Numbered from the stretch's first letter, positions 21,675 through 30,126 are shown. The stretch: 42,057 nucleotides of DNA from Rhodoferax sp. (GCF_010365055.1 NZ_JAAFHA010000024.1:1-42057); one strand, 5' to 3'. The notes: generated by a model from the letters alone, not told the origin. Translations and numbers: made by a program.

Positions 21675-22778
21675 TCAGTGCGCCGCAGAGGCAGCGGCCT
21701 CACCACCACCTCCCAGTGATACAAGACTGTCGGGCTCGCCACCTTGCAGCACCCACTGCAGGTCGGCCTCGGCGATCCAGAAGTCACGCTGCGCACCGAT
21801 GGCATCAATCAAGGCCTGTGACTGACTGCGCGCTGCATCCAGCACATCCCACACACTGCTCAACATGCCGTTGTAGTGCAATACCGTTTCCTCATTGATG
21901 AATGCGCGCGTCTTCAGCGCATCGCGGCTGCCTTTGACCAGCGCGTGGCTGGCCTGATAAGCCGCCAGCGCCATAGTTATGTTGGCTTGGTTGCGCAGGC
22001 CTTCAGCCCCAGGCAGTTGCGCCTGGAGCGCCAGCGCTTTGTTCTGCCATGCATCAAGCGGGACAATTTGGGGGGGAACCTCTGGCAAGGACTCGGGCAG
22101 CGTCACGCTGGCGACTTGGCCCGTTAACCCCAGTGTCTTGATCAGACGGGCCTGGGCCTGAGTTGCCGCATGCTGCGCTCGCGTCAGGTTCATTTGGGCC
22201 GATGACTGCACCAATTGCACGCGGGCTTGTTGCAGCGCGCTCCAGTTGCCCACATTCACCATGCGCTGACCCAGCTCGCTCGCGGCTTCGGCTGCGTCCA
22301 GAATGGACCGGTACTGCGCCAAAGCCTGGCGTGCAGCAAGCGCCTGTAACCACGCTTTTCTGGCTTGCACGGCCACGCTCAACACCTCGTCCATGCCGTC
22401 CACCCGGCGCTGCAGGCCTGAATCAATTTCTGTCCAGCGCCCCGCAGCGATAAGTGCCACATTGGCCGCGCCAAGGCGAGCCAACGAACCAGCCAAATCG
22501 CGATGATTACGCCAAGCCTGACGAGTGACATCCTCGATCGTCAACAGTTTGAGCCCCTCTGCGACCGTGTCTTGCACCGCCGGGGGCGGCACATTTGCTT
22601 GCTCCCATTTGAGTACGTCCGCATGGCCGCGTTTGAGTGAGCCAACTGCATCGTTGGCATTTCGCCAGGTTTGCGCCGCACCAGATGAGCTGGTCTGTGC
22701 TGACAATGTCAATGGGATCGACAGGAAGCCGAAAACGATAACCTGCCACACGTGTTGTAGTCTAAATTTGACAGTCAC
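21675..22778 (-). CDS. TolC-family outer-membrane efflux protein
   Basis: A 367-residue protein with a signal peptide (cleavage near LSA-QT) and the long amphipathic helices of an outer-membrane factor, for example AVQARKAWLQALAARQALAQ and LVQSSAQMNLTRAQHAATQA. It is shorter than the usual 420-480 residues, and its first ~60 residues after the signal are unlike TolC. No membrane fusion protein or inner-membrane pump is encoded nearby, so it must borrow a partner or do something else. It is the first gene of the copper operon; the leader holds a candidate copper-response box. Confidence 0.78.
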   Translation of the reverse strand: MTVKFRLQHVWQVIVFGFLSIPLTLSAQTSSSGAAQTWRNANDAVGSLKRGHADVLKWEQANVPPPAVQDTVAEGLKLLTIEDVTRQAWRNHRDLAGSLARLGAANVALIAAGRWTEIDSGLQRRVDGMDEVLSVAVQARKAWLQALAARQALAQYRSILDAAEAASELGQRMVNVGNWSALQQARVQLVQSSAQMNLTRAQHAATQAQARLIKTLGLTGQVASVTLPESLPEVPPQIVPLDAWQNKALALQAQLPGAEGLRNQANITMALAAYQASHALVKGSRDALKTRAFINEETVLHYNGMLSSVWDVLDAARSQSQALIDAIGAQRDFWIAEADLQWVLQGGEPDSLVSLGGGGEAAASAAH

Positions 22779-22854
22779 TATTTAACTTTCTTTTGATATG
22801 GGTCAAACAGGTTTTATTGTGCAGGTTGACGAATGTCATTTGAATGTCTCCAAA

Positions 22855-22870
22855 ATTACAAAACCGTAAT
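22855..22870. promoter_or_regulatory. candidate CopR/CusR-type copper-response box
   Basis: ATTACAAAACCGTAAT is a near-palindrome (ATTAC-N6-GTAAT) 77-92 bp upstream of the copper operon start. It matches the CTGACA-N5-GTAAT box known for CopR-type regulators at all but two positions. A second inverted repeat, TGAC-GAAT-GTCA (22827-22838), lies between it and the gene. No copRS genes are in the window, so the regulator would act in trans. Confidence 0.4.
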
Positions 22871-23180
22871 CTTGATTAGTGATGTGTTGGGCAGCCACCA
22901 GAATTCTTGCCAAGGTAGGGTGCGGTCTGCACGCACCGTTGCCACGACCGATATCTGACGGAAAAACTTGCTATGAATTGGCGCGTTAGATTTGATCTCC
23001 CGACAGCGGTCGTTCGTGACCGACAGGAGTTGGCGCTGCATTGCGGGAAAAGAACGCCCTCCAAGCCGTCCTTCTGATTCAAGCATTTGCTCTCGCATTT
23101 TGGCCGAAAACCTTTGAAGAATTTCCCTCGCTGCGCCCGTCACCAACTGTGATCCCTATTGCCAATGAGATTTTTTTTGA
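22871..23180. other. non-coding stretch before the purT-tail duplicate
   Basis: About 310 bp in which I recognise no gene. A minus-strand frame at 22856-23146 reads SVTNDRCREIKSNAPIHSKF in the middle but has no recognisable family or start signal. It may be the worn-down remnant of something carried by the island. The lower GC content here contrasts with the flanking core genes. Confidence 0.4.
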
Positions 23181-23370
23181 TCACACGCACAGCACCAATT
23201 GCCCCATTCAATTGCCGACTGTCGAACAAGCCCGCGTCAATGCCAAGCTGGCGGCATCGAAGGTGAAGCTGCGGGTTGCCTGAGTTTGTTGCTATTTAAA
23301 AGTTAGCTACTCAGTCTTATTCGACGGGGGCTAGAGCCTTATTTCTCATAAATTTAAACAGTCGTTGCGC
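23181..23370 (+). repeat. purT 3'-end duplicate A with trailing repeat (copy 4)
   Basis: From 23218 to 23283 the frame reads [20 protein letters not shown] plus a final Ala and stop, clearly the C-terminus of a PurT (this window's own ends [19 protein letters not shown]). The intergenic repeat then follows as behind purT (GCTATTTAAAAGTTAGCTAC ... GGGGGCTAGAGCC ... AAATTTAAACAG). The first 37 bp (TCACACGCACAGCACCAATT onward) are not purT but are shared with duplicate B at 30 kb. Confidence 0.85.
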
Positions 23371-23482
23371 AGCGCTTGGGCATGATTTTTAACGCCTGAA
23401 CTGTCCGGCGCGGATTCTTGCGCCCGCACCAGTCAATGGGTCGGCGGCCTGAGCATCGGAGTGCTGCCTGCGGAGGGTCATT

Positions 23483-24829
23483 TCAGGTGGCGGAATCCGC
23501 CGACTCGCTCAAGGCCTGACTTACGGATTGGTAGCGATCTTCCACCCTTTTGCGGTCCTCTCGTTCAGGCAGTCCCTCACGAGCGCCCCGGGCGATCATT
23601 TTGGCGTGACGCAAGAGCGCGTCGCGGTCCTCTGGCCGATGTGCAAATCGCGCTACGACGGCGATGGTTTCCAGCTGACGGATGGTCAACGCAGCGCTGG
23701 AACGGCCATATTGCCGGATCTGGTTGAACGCTGCGTCCATGGCATCTGGAAAAGTGACGACGAGCGCAATGACCCGAAGCTGTTCCTGAGTGTCATAGCG
23801 AAAAGGCGACGGCATGTCTTGCTGAACCAAACGGCACAGAGCAGACCCCAGGTGGTCCACACAGGTCACCGCCGTGAAGGGGTCATTCACCCCAGGGGAG
23901 AGGGCTCGTACCGCGATTTCGACGAGTTGGTTGATCACGAACTCAATGTCCTGACCAGACGTTCGCTGGCTACCCATGACGAACGCGGAATTGATCCGCT
24001 CCGCAATGGGGTCGGTCATCCGGGTTGCTGGCCAGACCAGCGCCAGTGGGCTCCCGGCGACAACATAGTGTCCGGGTCCTCCCGTCAGCCGAATAATGAC
24101 ATCCTCTTGCATTGCCAACGCCATCAAGGCGTCGCCATCGATGAACTGGATGTAGCCATCCCCGGTCGCGTCAACAGGACAGGCATCCCGCTCCAACGCG
24201 TCAAGAAAACTGGCGTCGGGTGGCTCTATCGGAGCCCGTCGTTCTCCCTGTCCAAGGTCTTTCGGGAAAAGATGGTTGATCTCCCCGATCAACTCCTTTG
24301 CGACCCGCGCCACGATCTCGTTGGCCTGGATGGAAATGGACACGTGATGGATGAAGTAGATCAACACCCCCACACTCAGGACCGCGAGCAGCACGCCGAG
24401 GCTGACCGAGAGATGCGGGACGAAGGTAACCTCATCAGCGCGGCGGATGGTGCGCAGGACGATCAAGCAGTACAGGAAGGTGGCGACGAAGACGCCGAGT
24501 ACCACTTGGGTTGTTGTGTCGCGCATGAAAGTGCGAAGCAGACGGGGTCCGAGCTGTGACGAGGCCAGCGACAGCGCGACCAGCGTCATCGAAAAAACCA
24601 CCCCGGCGATGGTGATCATTGATCCGGCGATGACCCCCAACAAGGAACTCGCTCCTTCCGCGCCACCGGTGAACGTCCAGCCCCAGTTGGCCGTCAACCA
24701 GTCCGTTGCCCGCTGATCCAGTGCGACGGTTGTGAAGGCTAGCGCCACCACCCCGGCGATCATGACTGCCGGGAGAAACCAGAAACTGTAACGAACATAG
24801 TTCCATGTTTTGAAAATCTGTACTTTCAT
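23483..24829 (-). CDS. DUF2254 family membrane protein
   Basis: A 448-residue inner-membrane protein of the DUF2254 family. Four N-terminal transmembrane segments lie within about residues 14-165 (FWFLPAVMIAGVVALAFTTV, MITIAGVVFSMTLVALSLAS, VVLGVFVATFLYCLIVL, LGVLLAVLSVGVLIYFIHHV). The conserved LASSQLGPRLLRTFMRD loop and a soluble C-terminal domain with ALSPGVNDPFTAVTCVDHLG follow. The biochemical function of the family is not established. The gene sits alone between two purT-tail duplicates, next to the integrase relic, so it is probably cargo of the accessory region. No strong ribosome-binding site is visible. Confidence 0.85.
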   Translation of the reverse strand: MKVQIFKTWNYVRYSFWFLPAVMIAGVVALAFTTVALDQRATDWLTANWGWTFTGGAEGASSLLGVIAGSMITIAGVVFSMTLVALSLASSQLGPRLLRTFMRDTTTQVVLGVFVATFLYCLIVLRTIRRADEVTFVPHLSVSLGVLLAVLSVGVLIYFIHHVSISIQANEIVARVAKELIGEINHLFPKDLGQGERRAPIEPPDASFLDALERDACPVDATGDGYIQFIDGDALMALAMQEDVIIRLTGGPGHYVVAGSPLALVWPATRMTDPIAERINSAFVMGSQRTSGQDIEFVINQLVEIAVRALSPGVNDPFTAVTCVDHLGSALCRLVQQDMPSPFRYDTQEQLRVIALVVTFPDAMDAAFNQIRQYGRSSAALTIRQLETIAVVARFAHRPEDRDALLRHAKMIARGAREGLPEREDRKRVEDRYQSVSQALSESADSAT

Positions 24830-24942
24830 GATCGTGGTAACTCAGTCATTCGCACGTCCTGCGCAGCCGAATTCCATATAGGGAGACACGCCTTTGTCTC
24901 CCTACCTTCGCAATTGCCGCCCTGACACGGGCAAGCGATATC

Positions 24943-24990
24943 CTTGCAAACCCGCTTGCAACAAGGCTTGCAATAAGGCTTGCAGACGGT
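24943..24990. repeat. four 12-bp direct repeats
   Basis: CTTGCA begins at 24943, 24955, 24967 and 24979, an exact 12-bp period. Units are CTTGCAAACCCG, CTTGCAACAAGG, CTTGCAATAAGG and CTTGCAGACGGT. The array ends three bases before the LexA-like box of the integrase relic. It could be recombinase or regulator binding sites. Confidence 0.7.
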
Positions 24991-24993
24991 ATT

Positions 24994-25009
24994 CTGTATA
25001 AATGAACAC
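24994..25009 (+). promoter_or_regulatory. LexA-like SOS box before the integrase relic
   Basis: CTGTATAAATGAACAC fits CTGT-N8-ACAG with a single mismatch at the last base. It ends 26 bp before the ATG of the integron-integrase relic. LexA control of integron integrase promoters is established for several integrons, which supports both this call and the identity of the relic. Confidence 0.55.
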
Positions 25010-25035
25010 TCATAAAAATCCCGGAAAAAACCAGC

Positions 25036-25282
25036 ATGCCGGTTTTCAAGTCAACCCGGCGGCTGGATCAGTTATGTGAGCAGATTCGCTACCTGCACTA
25101 TAGACTCAGAACCGACGAGGCTTAGGTCTACTGGGTCAAGACCTACATGCGGTTTCACGGCCTGAAGCCTCCGCGCCACAGGGGGCAACCCGAGATTGCA
25201 GCGTTTTTGTCATACCTGGCCACTCAACGCAAGGTGAAGGATGTGGACTTCGCCCGCCATGTGATCATCGTGCGTGCATTAA
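25036..25282 (+). pseudogene. relic of an integron-type tyrosine recombinase (intI-like)
   Basis: From ATG 25036 the frame reads RRLDQLCEQIRYLHYRLRTD, then a TAG at 25123-25125 where a Tyr codon would be expected, then VYWVKTYMRFHGLKPPRH and EIAAFLSYLATQRK. This is the N-terminal SAM-like domain of integron integrases. The frame then jumps to VKDVDFARHVIIVR, a segment from the catalytic domain, through an apparent in-frame deletion of over 100 codons. At about 25282 it runs into a purT-tail fragment. The catalytic Arg/His/Tyr region is lost. I saw no attC sites nearby. A LexA-like box precedes it. Confidence 0.75.
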
Positions 25283-25385
25283 AAGTGAATCCGCGCGCAG
25301 CCTTAATATTTTGCTATTTAATATATAGCTACTCAAGCTTATCCGACGGGGGCTAGAGCCATATTTAATAAATTCAAGCAGTCGC
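25283..25385 (+). repeat. purT 3'-end fragment C with trailing repeat (copy 5)
   Basis: AAGTGAATCCGCGCGCAGCC matches the last 20 or so coding bases of purT (GTGAAACCGCGCGCAGCG) with very few changes. It is joined to the integrase relic on its left. The repeat follows: TTGCTATTTAATATATAGCT, CTTATCCGACGGGGGCTAGA, then AATTCAAGCAGTCGCTACT. That end also resembles the end of duplicate A. Confidence 0.7.
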
Positions 25386-25558
25386 TACTGACGAATCAAA
25401 CACGAAGCGATGGAGCGATAGAGTCGACTTCTCGTCGACTCCAAGAGACTGGGAAGCGACATCAAGTTATCCAAACTGCTCGTCCCAAACGCGACGATGG
25501 CATCGACCTGTCGACGCATCATCAAGCCAACCCCATACTGATGCAAGAAGCGTTTCTT
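25386..25558. other. non-coding stretch with a perfect hairpin
   Basis: GAGTCGAC (25421-25428) and GTCGACTC (25434-25441) form a perfect 8-bp stem with a TTCTC loop. No T-run follows on the plus strand. No gene is recognisable between the repeat and the MFS stop codon. Confidence 0.5.
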
Positions 25559-26752
25559 TCAAGACTGGCCCGATTCACCCTGCGCGTCGCGCCGCTCCAC
25601 CACCTTGAGCACGAACAGCAGTCCGACGCCCAGCACCATGACACTGGCCGCCACATACAGGCCAGCGTTGTAACTGCCAAACTGCGCCCCAATCATGCCG
25701 GTGATGGCCGGGCCCATGATTTGTGCCACACCGTAGGACAGCGTCATCTTGCCCATCATCTTGGCGGGCATGGTGGGGTAGTAACGCCCGGCCATGCTCA
25801 GCACCAGGCTGACCATGCCGATGAAGGTGCCGCCAAACAGCAAGGCACCCAGCATGGCCGCCCACACGCCAGGCACCAGCACCGGCAACAAAATACCGAC
25901 AATCTGCAGCACGGCGGCCAAAATGAGCGCGTTCAAGTCACCGGTGCGCCGCGCGATCAAATCCCAATTGATGCAGGCCGGTGCCGCGCCGATGCCAATG
26001 GCCAGAAACGCCAGATTGCCCCATCCCGCCAAGCCAGGCAAATGGTTCACGATGGCCACGATAAAAGTCACGCTCACCACGTAGCCAAAGCCGGCACAAA
26101 AATAGGCCGCCATGAACACACGCAAATACAAGGGGCTCGGAGGCTTGTCTTGCAGCTTCTGGCCGCTGTTGGTGAGGCCACTGGTGTCTGGTGGGGGCAA
26201 CCAGCGCAGCGCAGGCACAAGCAGCACGCAGCCCAAAGCAGCAAACGCAAACCATTGCTCGCGCCAGTCGAGCCAGGGCGTGAACAACATCACTGCACCC
26301 GCACAACCCGCAATGCCCAGCCCAATGCCGGCAAAGTGGATGCCCATCTCGCTGCGGTGGTTGTGGCGGATGAGCCAGTTCATGATGAGCCCGGTGCCCA
26401 GCAGAATGGCCGCCGCGCTGGTCAGTCCCGCCACATATCGCGACAGCGCCCACACCACCACATTGGTGCTCAAGCCCATCACCAGCGTGCTGACGATGGC
26501 CAGCACCATGCCGATGCGGTAAAGCCGATCTTTGAGAACCAAGCTGCTGATGCGCGATGCAATCAACGCACCGGTCAAATACCCCGCGTAGTTAACGGCT
26601 GCCAGCCAACCGGCTGCGGCCACTCCCAGGCCGGCTTGTTGCTGCATCAGTGGCAGTAGCGGAGTGTAGGAAAAGCGGGCCACGCCCAGCGCCAGGATCA
26701 AGCTGAAAATGCCGGCACTTAGCACCTTGAGGCGGGTGACGTGGTGAGTCAT
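25559..26752 (-). CDS. MFS transporter, YbfB-like family
   Basis: A 397-residue twelve-helix transporter. Helix 1 begins LSAGIFSLILALGVARFSYT, followed by the PLLPLMQQQAGLG loop typical of the YbfB/MFS_4 group. Further helices include AGWLAAVNYAGYLTGALIAS and AAMLGALLFGGTFIGMVSLV. The substrate is unknown. The ATG at 26752 begins the hydrophobic domain; a longer upstream frame has no transporter-like sequence and is rejected. The divergent leader towards the DUF3105 gene contains ACCGGTACAGTTC (26852-26864), which resembles sites used by MocR/GntR-type regulators, but this is a weak inference. Confidence 0.85.
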   Translation of the reverse strand: MTHHVTRLKVLSAGIFSLILALGVARFSYTPLLPLMQQQAGLGVAAAGWLAAVNYAGYLTGALIASRISSLVLKDRLYRIGMVLAIVSTLVMGLSTNVVVWALSRYVAGLTSAAAILLGTGLIMNWLIRHNHRSEMGIHFAGIGLGIAGCAGAVMLFTPWLDWREQWFAFAALGCVLLVPALRWLPPPDTSGLTNSGQKLQDKPPSPLYLRVFMAAYFCAGFGYVVSVTFIVAIVNHLPGLAGWGNLAFLAIGIGAAPACINWDLIARRTGDLNALILAAVLQIVGILLPVLVPGVWAAMLGALLFGGTFIGMVSLVLSMAGRYYPTMPAKMMGKMTLSYGVAQIMGPAITGMIGAQFGSYNAGLYVAASVMVLGVGLLFVLKVVERRDAQGESGQS

Positions 26753-27012
26753 GGACGAACTTGTCTGGAGTTGAGCGGGTAGGCATCGTACATGTAAGGC
26801 ATGTTGCCTTGGGGACCAGGCTGCACTGGCGACACCCACACTCGAACATAGACCGGTACAGTTCAATGGATGCTCTATGGCTTGCAATGACGGTTTCACA
26901 CCGGAGTGGATGATCTACGCCTGAAGTTGAAGCTGCCAAACTTGGCATACGATTGCCTCGGGAATCCGTTGATTCCACGGTTGACGCGGCCATCTTGGTA
27001 AGGAGACGATAC

Positions 27013-27567
27013 ATGTTTATTCTAGAAATTGGGCACCTTGCATCCAGACTTCTCTTGACCTTCACACTGGCAGCCTTGTCAGTATCTATGGCCTGGGCCC
27101 ATCAAACCGTGCCTGCGGCACAAAGGCCGACCAACGAAAAAACGCTGGACAAACTGCAAACCTTCCCTTCTGAGGGCAGATATCACCTGGAACCGGGAGA
27201 GAAGTGGGAATATGGTCAGACTCCGCCCACGTCAGGCCCTCACGATCCGGTGCCGATCAAGCCAGGGTTCTATCAAACCAGACAAGCGCCAGAGAAGTTG
27301 GTGCACTCGCTAGAACATGGCAGTGTTGTCATCTACTATGAAACACTCACACCATCGGCGCTACGGCAACTCAAAGGGTGGGCAAAACGGTATCACGGCA
27401 AATGGGACGGAATCATTGTCACCAAACTGCCCGGCCTTGGAGGCGCGGTAATTCTCACCGCATGGACCAAGCTGTTCCGTTTGGATTTCTTCGATCCGGA
27501 CAAGGCCTTGGCATTTATTGACACCTTTCGCGGCCATGGCCCCGAGAACGGCCAGGATGACATGTAG
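27013..27567 (+). CDS. DUF3105 family exported protein
   Basis: A 184-residue protein with a signal peptide (LLLTFTLAALSVSMAWA). The DUF3105 core shows YGQTPPTSGPHDPVPIKPGF, LVHSLEHGSVVIYYE, ILTAWTKLFRLDFFD and FIDTFRGHGPE. The conserved His and Glu residues of SLEHG suggest a metal or active site, but no biochemical role is known. AAGGAG seven bases before the ATG at 27013 decides the start over the in-frame ATG twenty codons upstream. It ends six bases before the stop of the convergent chemoreceptor remnant. Confidence 0.85.
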   Translation: MFILEIGHLASRLLLTFTLAALSVSMAWAHQTVPAAQRPTNEKTLDKLQTFPSEGRYHLEPGEKWEYGQTPPTSGPHDPVPIKPGFYQTRQAPEKLVHSLEHGSVVIYYETLTPSALRQLKGWAKRYHGKWDGIIVTKLPGLGGAVILTAWTKLFRLDFFDPDKALAFIDTFRGHGPENGQDDM

Positions 27568-27573
27568 ATGGCC

Positions 27574-27894
27574 TCAGGCGGCGCGCCTGAGTTCTCCCTT
27601 GAGCTGCACTGTCAAGCGGCTGACTTCATTGGAGGCTTGAGAAAAGCCGGTGCCACTCTCCAGCATTTGTGTTGCCAGCGCCCCATCACCCTGGTTGATC
27701 GTTTGGGCGACTTTGCCCGCTTCGGCGTGGAAGTCCTGATGCGCATTGATCAGGTTCACAAACGTGGGTTTGCCGCCAACTTTCGAGGCGCCCGCACCAT
27801 GCAGCCAATTGCCCATCTCGCAACAGTTGTCCCGGCTGATGGTTTCGGCATTGAGCTGTTCATGCCGGGGGGCTGCTGCCTTCAGTTTGGTGCG
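27574..27894 (-). pseudogene. CZB zinc-binding domain cut off from the chemoreceptor
   Basis: The frame reads [20 protein letters not shown], then RDNCCEMGNWLHGAGASKVG and INAHQDFHAEAGKVAQTINQ. This is a well-preserved chemoreceptor zinc-binding (CZB) domain with its Cys and the two late His ligands. It lies in a different frame from the chemoreceptor, and the codon just before RTKL is TGA (27895-27897), where homologues I know have Trp. The first helix with the first His ligand cannot be read in one frame, implying one or more indels around 27890-27930. There is no start codon of its own with a ribosome-binding site. Confidence 0.7.
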
Positions 27895-29560
27895 TCAAAC
27901 CGCGCCGCTCTTCGCTCTTGTACCCGACCGCCGAAGTCTGACGGGATCGCGCCGGCACCGCCATCCCGATGCCTGATTGACCATCATTGGCGCCAAGCTT
28001 GAACACCGCCACCGTCTGCACCAGTTCCTGTGCCTGCGATTTGAGGCTACTTGCTGCCGCTGCCATTTCTTCAACCAGCGCCGCGTTTTGCTGCGTGGCC
28101 TGGTCCATTTGCGTGACCGCCTCGCCCACCTGGCTCACGCCCTGGCTTTGCTGGTTGCTCGCCGCGCTGATCTCTCCCATCAGGTCGGTCACGCGCTTGA
28201 TGGAGCTCACCACTTCGGTCATGGTCACGCCGGCCTGATCGACCAGGGTGGTGCCTTGTTCGACCCGCTCCACGCTAGTGTTGATCAGGGTCTTGATTTC
28301 CTTGGCCGCATCGGCCGAGCGACCGGCCAGCGAGCGCACTTCACTCGCCACGACAGCAAAACCGCGCCCGTGTTCACCGGCGCGCGCCGCCTCCACTGCA
28401 GCATTCAAGGCCAGGATGTTGGTCTGGAAGGCGATGCCGTCGATCACGCTGATGATGTCCGAGATCTTTCTGGAGGCATCGTTGATGCCTTTCATGGTCT
28501 CTACCACCTGGCCCACGACTTCACCTCCCTTGACGGCCACGGTGGAGGCGCTCTGGGCGAACTGGTTGGCCTGTTTGGCGTTGTCGGCGTTTTGCTTGAC
28601 GGTGGCGCTGAGTTCCTCCATGGAAGCGGCGGTTTCTTCCAGGGCGCTGGCCTGCTGTTCGGTGCGGGCCGAGAGGTCGTGGTTGCCTTGAGCGATCTCG
28701 GAAGAGGCGGTGGCTACGCTCTCGGAGCCCTGACGCACGGAGCCGACAACTTGGGCCAGGTTTGACTGCATCTCCTTGAGAGCGGTCAGCAGCTGTGCGG
28801 TTTCATTTTTTCCTTCTGCATCGAACTCCACACTCAAATCGCCTGCGGCCACAGCACGCGAAATGCCGACAGCACGGTTGATGGGGCGTGTGATGGCGCG
28901 AACAATCCACAGGGACATCAAAATGCCAACGGCCAGCGCGACGGCAATGACGATCCAGATTACCCTCTGCAGATCATTGGCGGCGGTCTGGGTAGCTAAA
29001 GCGTTTTCCGTCACCACTTTGTCCTGAAACCAGAACAACTCGTCCAGCGCATCCACATAATCCTGCTGGGCTGGTCCGATACCGAGCTGAACAGCAGTCT
29101 TAGCTTCAGTCATCTGGTCCTTGGTGGCCAACTCAACCGCTTCGTTCAACGTCGCTTCGTATTTGGTGCGCGCTTCCATCACGGCAGCCAGGACCGTCTT
29201 GCCTTCCTCCTGTGTCAACCGTTTTTGCAGGTTTTCCATCCGTTTGCCAGTATTCCCCTTGGCCACCTCAATCATCTGGGCTTGCTTGGCCACGAGATCC
29301 TTGTCCTGCAGGATGACCATGTTGCGCACCGCCACGGCGGTCACGTTGATATCGTTCTTGATATCGGTAATCGTCACAATTTTTGGGAAGTTGTCGTCCT
29401 GAAGCTGTCTGAAGCTGCGAGCCATAACATCGACCTTGAACAGCGAAATCCCACCCATGAATATGATCAGGAGCACAAGGATTCCAAATCCAAGATTCAG
29501 CCGGTTGGCGATTTTCATGTCTTTGAGGTTCATCATGGTGCGTATGTCAAGTGAAAACAT
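27860..29560 (-). CDS. methyl-accepting chemotaxis protein (C-terminus frameshifted)
   Basis: A 566-residue transmembrane chemoreceptor. TM1 is near the N-terminus ([19 protein letters not shown]), followed by a periplasmic four-helix-bundle sensor, TM2 ([20 protein letters not shown]), HAMP and the signalling domain. The hairpin tip reads [20 protein letters not shown] and [19 protein letters not shown]. The signalling part is intact, so it may still signal to CheA/CheW. After VAVFKLGAN the frame runs into an unrelated tail ([20 protein letters not shown]) instead of the CZB domain that is still readable next door. The ATG at 29560 has GAGGAAA ahead of it; the upstream TTG is rejected. Confidence 0.9.
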   Translation of the reverse strand: MFSLDIRTMMNLKDMKIANRLNLGFGILVLLIIFMGGISLFKVDVMARSFRQLQDDNFPKIVTITDIKNDINVTAVAVRNMVILQDKDLVAKQAQMIEVAKGNTGKRMENLQKRLTQEEGKTVLAAVMEARTKYEATLNEAVELATKDQMTEAKTAVQLGIGPAQQDYVDALDELFWFQDKVVTENALATQTAANDLQRVIWIVIAVALAVGILMSLWIVRAITRPINRAVGISRAVAAGDLSVEFDAEGKNETAQLLTALKEMQSNLAQVVGSVRQGSESVATASSEIAQGNHDLSARTEQQASALEETAASMEELSATVKQNADNAKQANQFAQSASTVAVKGGEVVGQVVETMKGINDASRKISDIISVIDGIAFQTNILALNAAVEAARAGEHGRGFAVVASEVRSLAGRSADAAKEIKTLINTSVERVEQGTTLVDQAGVTMTEVVSSIKRVTDLMGEISAASNQQSQGVSQVGEAVTQMDQATQQNAALVEEMAAAASSLKSQAQELVQTVAVFKLGANDGQSGIGMAVPARSRQTSAVGYKSEERRGLTHQTEGSSPPA

Positions 29561-29952
29561 CGTCAATTTCCTCGCAAAATTGATCGCTCGGCACCCTCAG
29601 GGCCGCTAGAAAAAACCGGGAAGGTGCCAAGAAATCGGGCCTTGGCGGTATAGAAAAACCGCGATCCTTCGCAGACCCGGTCACTCACATCGTCAAGGGT
29701 ATACGCTAGTATTTCATGCTCATTGAGGGAGGAGAATCATTGAGCGAGGAGACTCTTGATCCAAGTCAGTCAAACGTGCATCTTGGCGCAGCCGCAGCGT
29801 TGTGCACGCCTAAAAATGCTCCCAATCTCCATCGGATCGTGGTGTAGCCTGGGCCGTGGGCCGCCCAGCGTCGGGCCTGGTCGCGAGTTGCTTGACCTGT
29901 ACATGTGCGCGGGGCCTTACAGATGCCTGGCATGCAACATCATGCGGCTAGG
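29561..29952. other. non-coding stretch upstream of the chemoreceptor, with a 17-bp tandem repeat
   Basis: No convincing gene in about 390 bp. CATTGAGGGAGGAGAAT (29721-29737) is followed at once by CATTGAGCGAGGAGACT (29738-29754), a tandem duplication containing two Shine-Dalgarno-like GGAG runs. A TTG-started frame of about 37 codons could follow, but it has no recognisable similarity and overlaps nothing known. Confidence 0.45.
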
Positions 29953-30126
29953 TCACACGCACAGCACCAATTGCCCCCTTCAAATACCAACTGTCGAACA
30001 AGCCTGCGTCAACGCGAAGCTGGCAGCATCGAAGCTGAAGCCGCGCACAGCCTGAGTTTTTTGCTATTTAATAAAGAGCAACTTAGGCTTATTCGACGTG
30101 GGCTAGAGCCTGATTTGATCTAAATT
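29953..30126 (+). repeat. purT 3'-end duplicate B with trailing repeat (copy 6)
   Basis: It starts with the same non-purT arm as duplicate A (TCACACGCACAGCACCAATT), then reads TVEQACVNAKLAASKLKPRT plus Ala and a stop at 30053-30055. The repeat follows with TTGCTATTTAATAAAGAGCA and CTTATTCGACGTGGGCTAGA. Differences from duplicate A include many silent codon changes (AAT/AAC, GCC/GCG, GCG/GCA), so the ancestor diverged while coding. It marks the right edge of the accessory region. Confidence 0.85.

Noticed and set aside
22856..23146. Minus-strand frame of 96 codons upstream of the copper operon
   Set aside because: No family, no ribosome-binding site, and it overlaps the candidate copper box; reported only as part of a non-coding stretch.
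23041..23283. Small plus-strand gene ending in the PurT tail (also 29756-30055)
   Set aside because: The parts before the shared arm differ completely between the two loci and have no start signal, so these are chance extensions of the PurT-tail duplicates.
25147..25356. Short plus-strand gene after the stop in the integrase relic
   Set aside because: It is the continuation of the integrase fossil running into the purT tail and repeat, not a gene of its own.
23284..30126. The dispersed repeats as integron attC sites
   Set aside because: They lack the RYYYAAC and GTTRRRY core sites and occur far outside the integrase-relic region, so the attC reading is not supported.
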